Positions 62,567-64,000 of a stretch of DNA of 64,000 nt are shown piece by piece. How positions within the stretch are numbered: the first letter of the stretch is position 1; each line of letters starts with the position of its first letter. A program made the position numbers and the translations under genes. The notes beneath the pieces are model-generated. The model was not told the origin of the DNA and searched no databases. It saw only the letters and a program-made list of their open reading frames with translations. Origin of the DNA: Glycine soja (Eukaryota; Streptophyta; Magnoliopsida; Fabales; Fabaceae); NCBI RefSeq assembly GCF_004193775.1, contig NC_041021.1, positions 36,777,718-36,841,717 on the forward strand, given 5' to 3'.

Positions 62567-63715
62567 CCTCTTTCTTCCTTTCTCTAGCTAGCTCACTCTT
62601 TGTCTTCCTTTCTCCCTTTTTTTCATTTTTTTCTTCTTTTTCTTTTTCTCTTTCATTTTCTTTTTCTTTTTCATCATTTATTTCTATCTCTCTCAATTGA
62701 TATCCTTCTTTTTCCTTGTCATCCTCAGCTACTAGCTTTTGTTCTTCACTACCCCTCCCTTCATTCTCCACCATGATTGCCTTCTTGCCTCTGGTCATAA
62801 TAGCTTTGCATTCTTCCTTTCGATTCTTTTCAGTGTTTACTCTTCTTGGTCAGCATATACTTTAGAAACTTGCAATAAAGTGGCATTTGTTGTAGGGCTT
62901 CTCCAAATGGGATAGTTATCTCCAATTTCTTAAAGATATCAAGAAAATGAGCAAAGTGTCGCTCCTTGTCTTTCTTAGACGATACCAAAGGATATGGTAC
63001 TCTTCCTTGAGCATGGGACAACCTCTTTCTTCCTTTCTCTAGCTAGCTCACTCTTTGTCTTCCTTTCTCCCTTTTTTTCATTTTTTTCTTCTTTTTCTTT
63101 TTCTCTTTCATTTTCTTTTTCTTTTTCATCATTTATTTCTATCTCTCTCAACTGATGTCCTTCTTTTTCCTTGTCATCCTCAGCTACTAGCTTTTGTTCT
63201 TCATTACCCCTCCCTTCATTCTCCACCATGATTGCCTTCTTGCCTCTGGTCATAATAGCTTTGCATTCTTCCTTTCGATTCTTTTCAGTGTTTACTCTTC
63301 TTGGTCAGCATATACTTTAGAAACTTGCAATAAAGTGGCATTTGTTGTAGAGCTTCTCCAAATGGGATAGTTATCTCCAATTTCTTAAAGATATCAAGAA
63401 AATGAGCAAAGTGTCGCTCCTTGTCTTTCTTAGACGATACCAAAGGATATGGTACTCTTCCTTGAGCATGGGACAAACTCTTTCTTCCTTTCTTTAGCTA
63501 GCTCACTCTTTGTCTTCCTTTCTCCCTTTTTTTCATTTTCTTCTTCTTTTTCATCATTTATTTCTATCTCTCTCAACTGATCTCCTTCTTTTTCCTTGTC
63601 ATTTTCAGCTACTAGCTCTTGTTCTTCACTACCCCTCCCTTCATTCTCCACCATGATTGCCTTCTTGCCTCTGGTCATAATAGCTTTGCATTCTTCCTTT
63701 GGATTCTTTTCAGTG
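62385..63715. repeat. 455-bp tandem triplication in the gag-protease spacer
   Basis: The landmark ctcttcttggtca occurs at 62385, 62840 and 63295, exactly 455 bp apart. The third unit is about 30 bp shorter, from loss of part of the KEKE-rich repeat. Since 455 is not a multiple of three the duplication breaks the gag-pol frame. Each unit repeats the blocks MTRGKKAIMVENEGRG and VPYPLVSSKKDKERHFAHF. Confidence 0.95.
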
Positions 63716-64000
63716 TTAGCTCCAAAACTTCCAGAAGAATTCTCAGTTATTTGCTTGGCCAGCTGTCCTACTTGGATCTCCAGGTTCTTTATGGCAGATT
63801 TTGTGCTCTTATGATTCGACATAGTAACTTGCATGAATTGAGCCAAAGTCTCCTCCAGCTTGGTTGTCCTCTCATAAAGGCTATGCCCTTGATTTTGAGG
63901 CCTGTTGGATGGTCCACTTTGATCTTTGTTGAACTGGTTTCCTGGATGTGACCTCCATTGCCCTTGATTCTGATTAAAGTTAGAACCTTGCTGAAAGCCT
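63430..64000 (-). pseudogene. Gypsy gag C-terminal part (runs off the window)
   Basis: Reads QGQWRSHPGNQFNKDQSG, then LAQFMQVTMSNHKSTKSAIK and LEIQVGQLAKQI, the coiled segment typical of Athila/Tat gag, then a Lys/Glu-rich tail. The frame ends at VPCSRKSTISFGIV because of a one-base shift relative to the protease frame. The N-terminal part of gag lies beyond 64000. Confidence 0.8.

Larger units (their letters stand above)
54257..64000 (-). mobile_element. Ty3/gypsy retrotransposon (Athila/Tat-like), decayed, runs off the window
   Basis: In coding order on the minus strand: gag (64000-63430), a repeated gag-protease spacer (62385-63715), protease (62566-61907), a nested insertion, reverse transcriptase (58955-57675), RNase H (57651-57121) and integrase with its C-terminal part (57114-55838). 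The interval to about 54257 is probably the 3' LTR (tentatively 54257-55642, ending just before a possible polypurine tract, minus atggggtt). Several stops and frameshifts break pol. The outer end sits in the PPR pseudogene. The 5' LTR should lie beyond 64000. Confidence 0.88.

Overview
The window is nuclear DNA of a dicot plant, most likely a legume close to soybean (Glycine). The signs are AT-rich intergenic DNA, multi-exon genes with GT-AG introns, several families of plant transposable elements, many dinucleotide microsatellites, and repeats that I recall from soybean. Species assignment is inference, because no search could be run.

Layout. 0.4-3.0 kb (minus): an ABCI20/21-type soluble ABC ATPase with two lesions near its 5' end. 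6.0-6.3 kb: a 67-bp tandem repeat. 6.9-8.3 kb (minus): an intact four-exon galactinol synthase. 11.0-11.3 kb: a Mutator-type MITE. 12.2-16.9 kb: a Mutator-like element (MULE) with terminal inverted repeats of about 440 bp, a frameshifted transposase and a small divergent ORF. 17-26.2 kb: a transposon graveyard with CACTA-type ends, a copia reverse-transcriptase scrap, fragments of a filament-like plant protein gene and a transportin gene, a solo LTR and a 39-bp repeat array. 27.2-29.8 kb (plus): an intact ECHIDNA/TVP23 gene. 31.9-39 kb: a chimeric locus. Here a rearranged copy of a phosphoacetylglucosamine mutase (AGM) gene carries a full-length PPR gene inside it and runs into a 5'-truncated LPA3-like DUF1995 gene. 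42.4-42.7 kb (minus): two exons of a DUF1336 (EDR2-like) gene. 44.1-48.0 kb (plus): the intact eight-exon AGM gene. 49.1-54.3 kb: a second, decayed PPR copy split by an LTR retrotransposon and cut at its end by another. 54.3-64 kb: a decayed Ty3/gypsy (Athila/Tat-like) element on the minus strand, with a second 2.95-kb LTR-like element nested in it and a 455-bp triplication in its gag-protease region.

Function. The intact genes look like ordinary housekeeping or stress genes: raffinose-family oligosaccharide synthesis (galactinol synthase), trans-Golgi trafficking (ECHIDNA), UDP-GlcNAc synthesis (AGM) and probably organelle RNA processing (PPR). They do not form one pathway. I found no new defence or metabolic system. 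The most unusual content is structural: the AGM-PPR-LPA3 chimera, the MULE with a divergent ORF resembling its own transposase N-terminus, and the captured host gene fragments at 18-21 kb.
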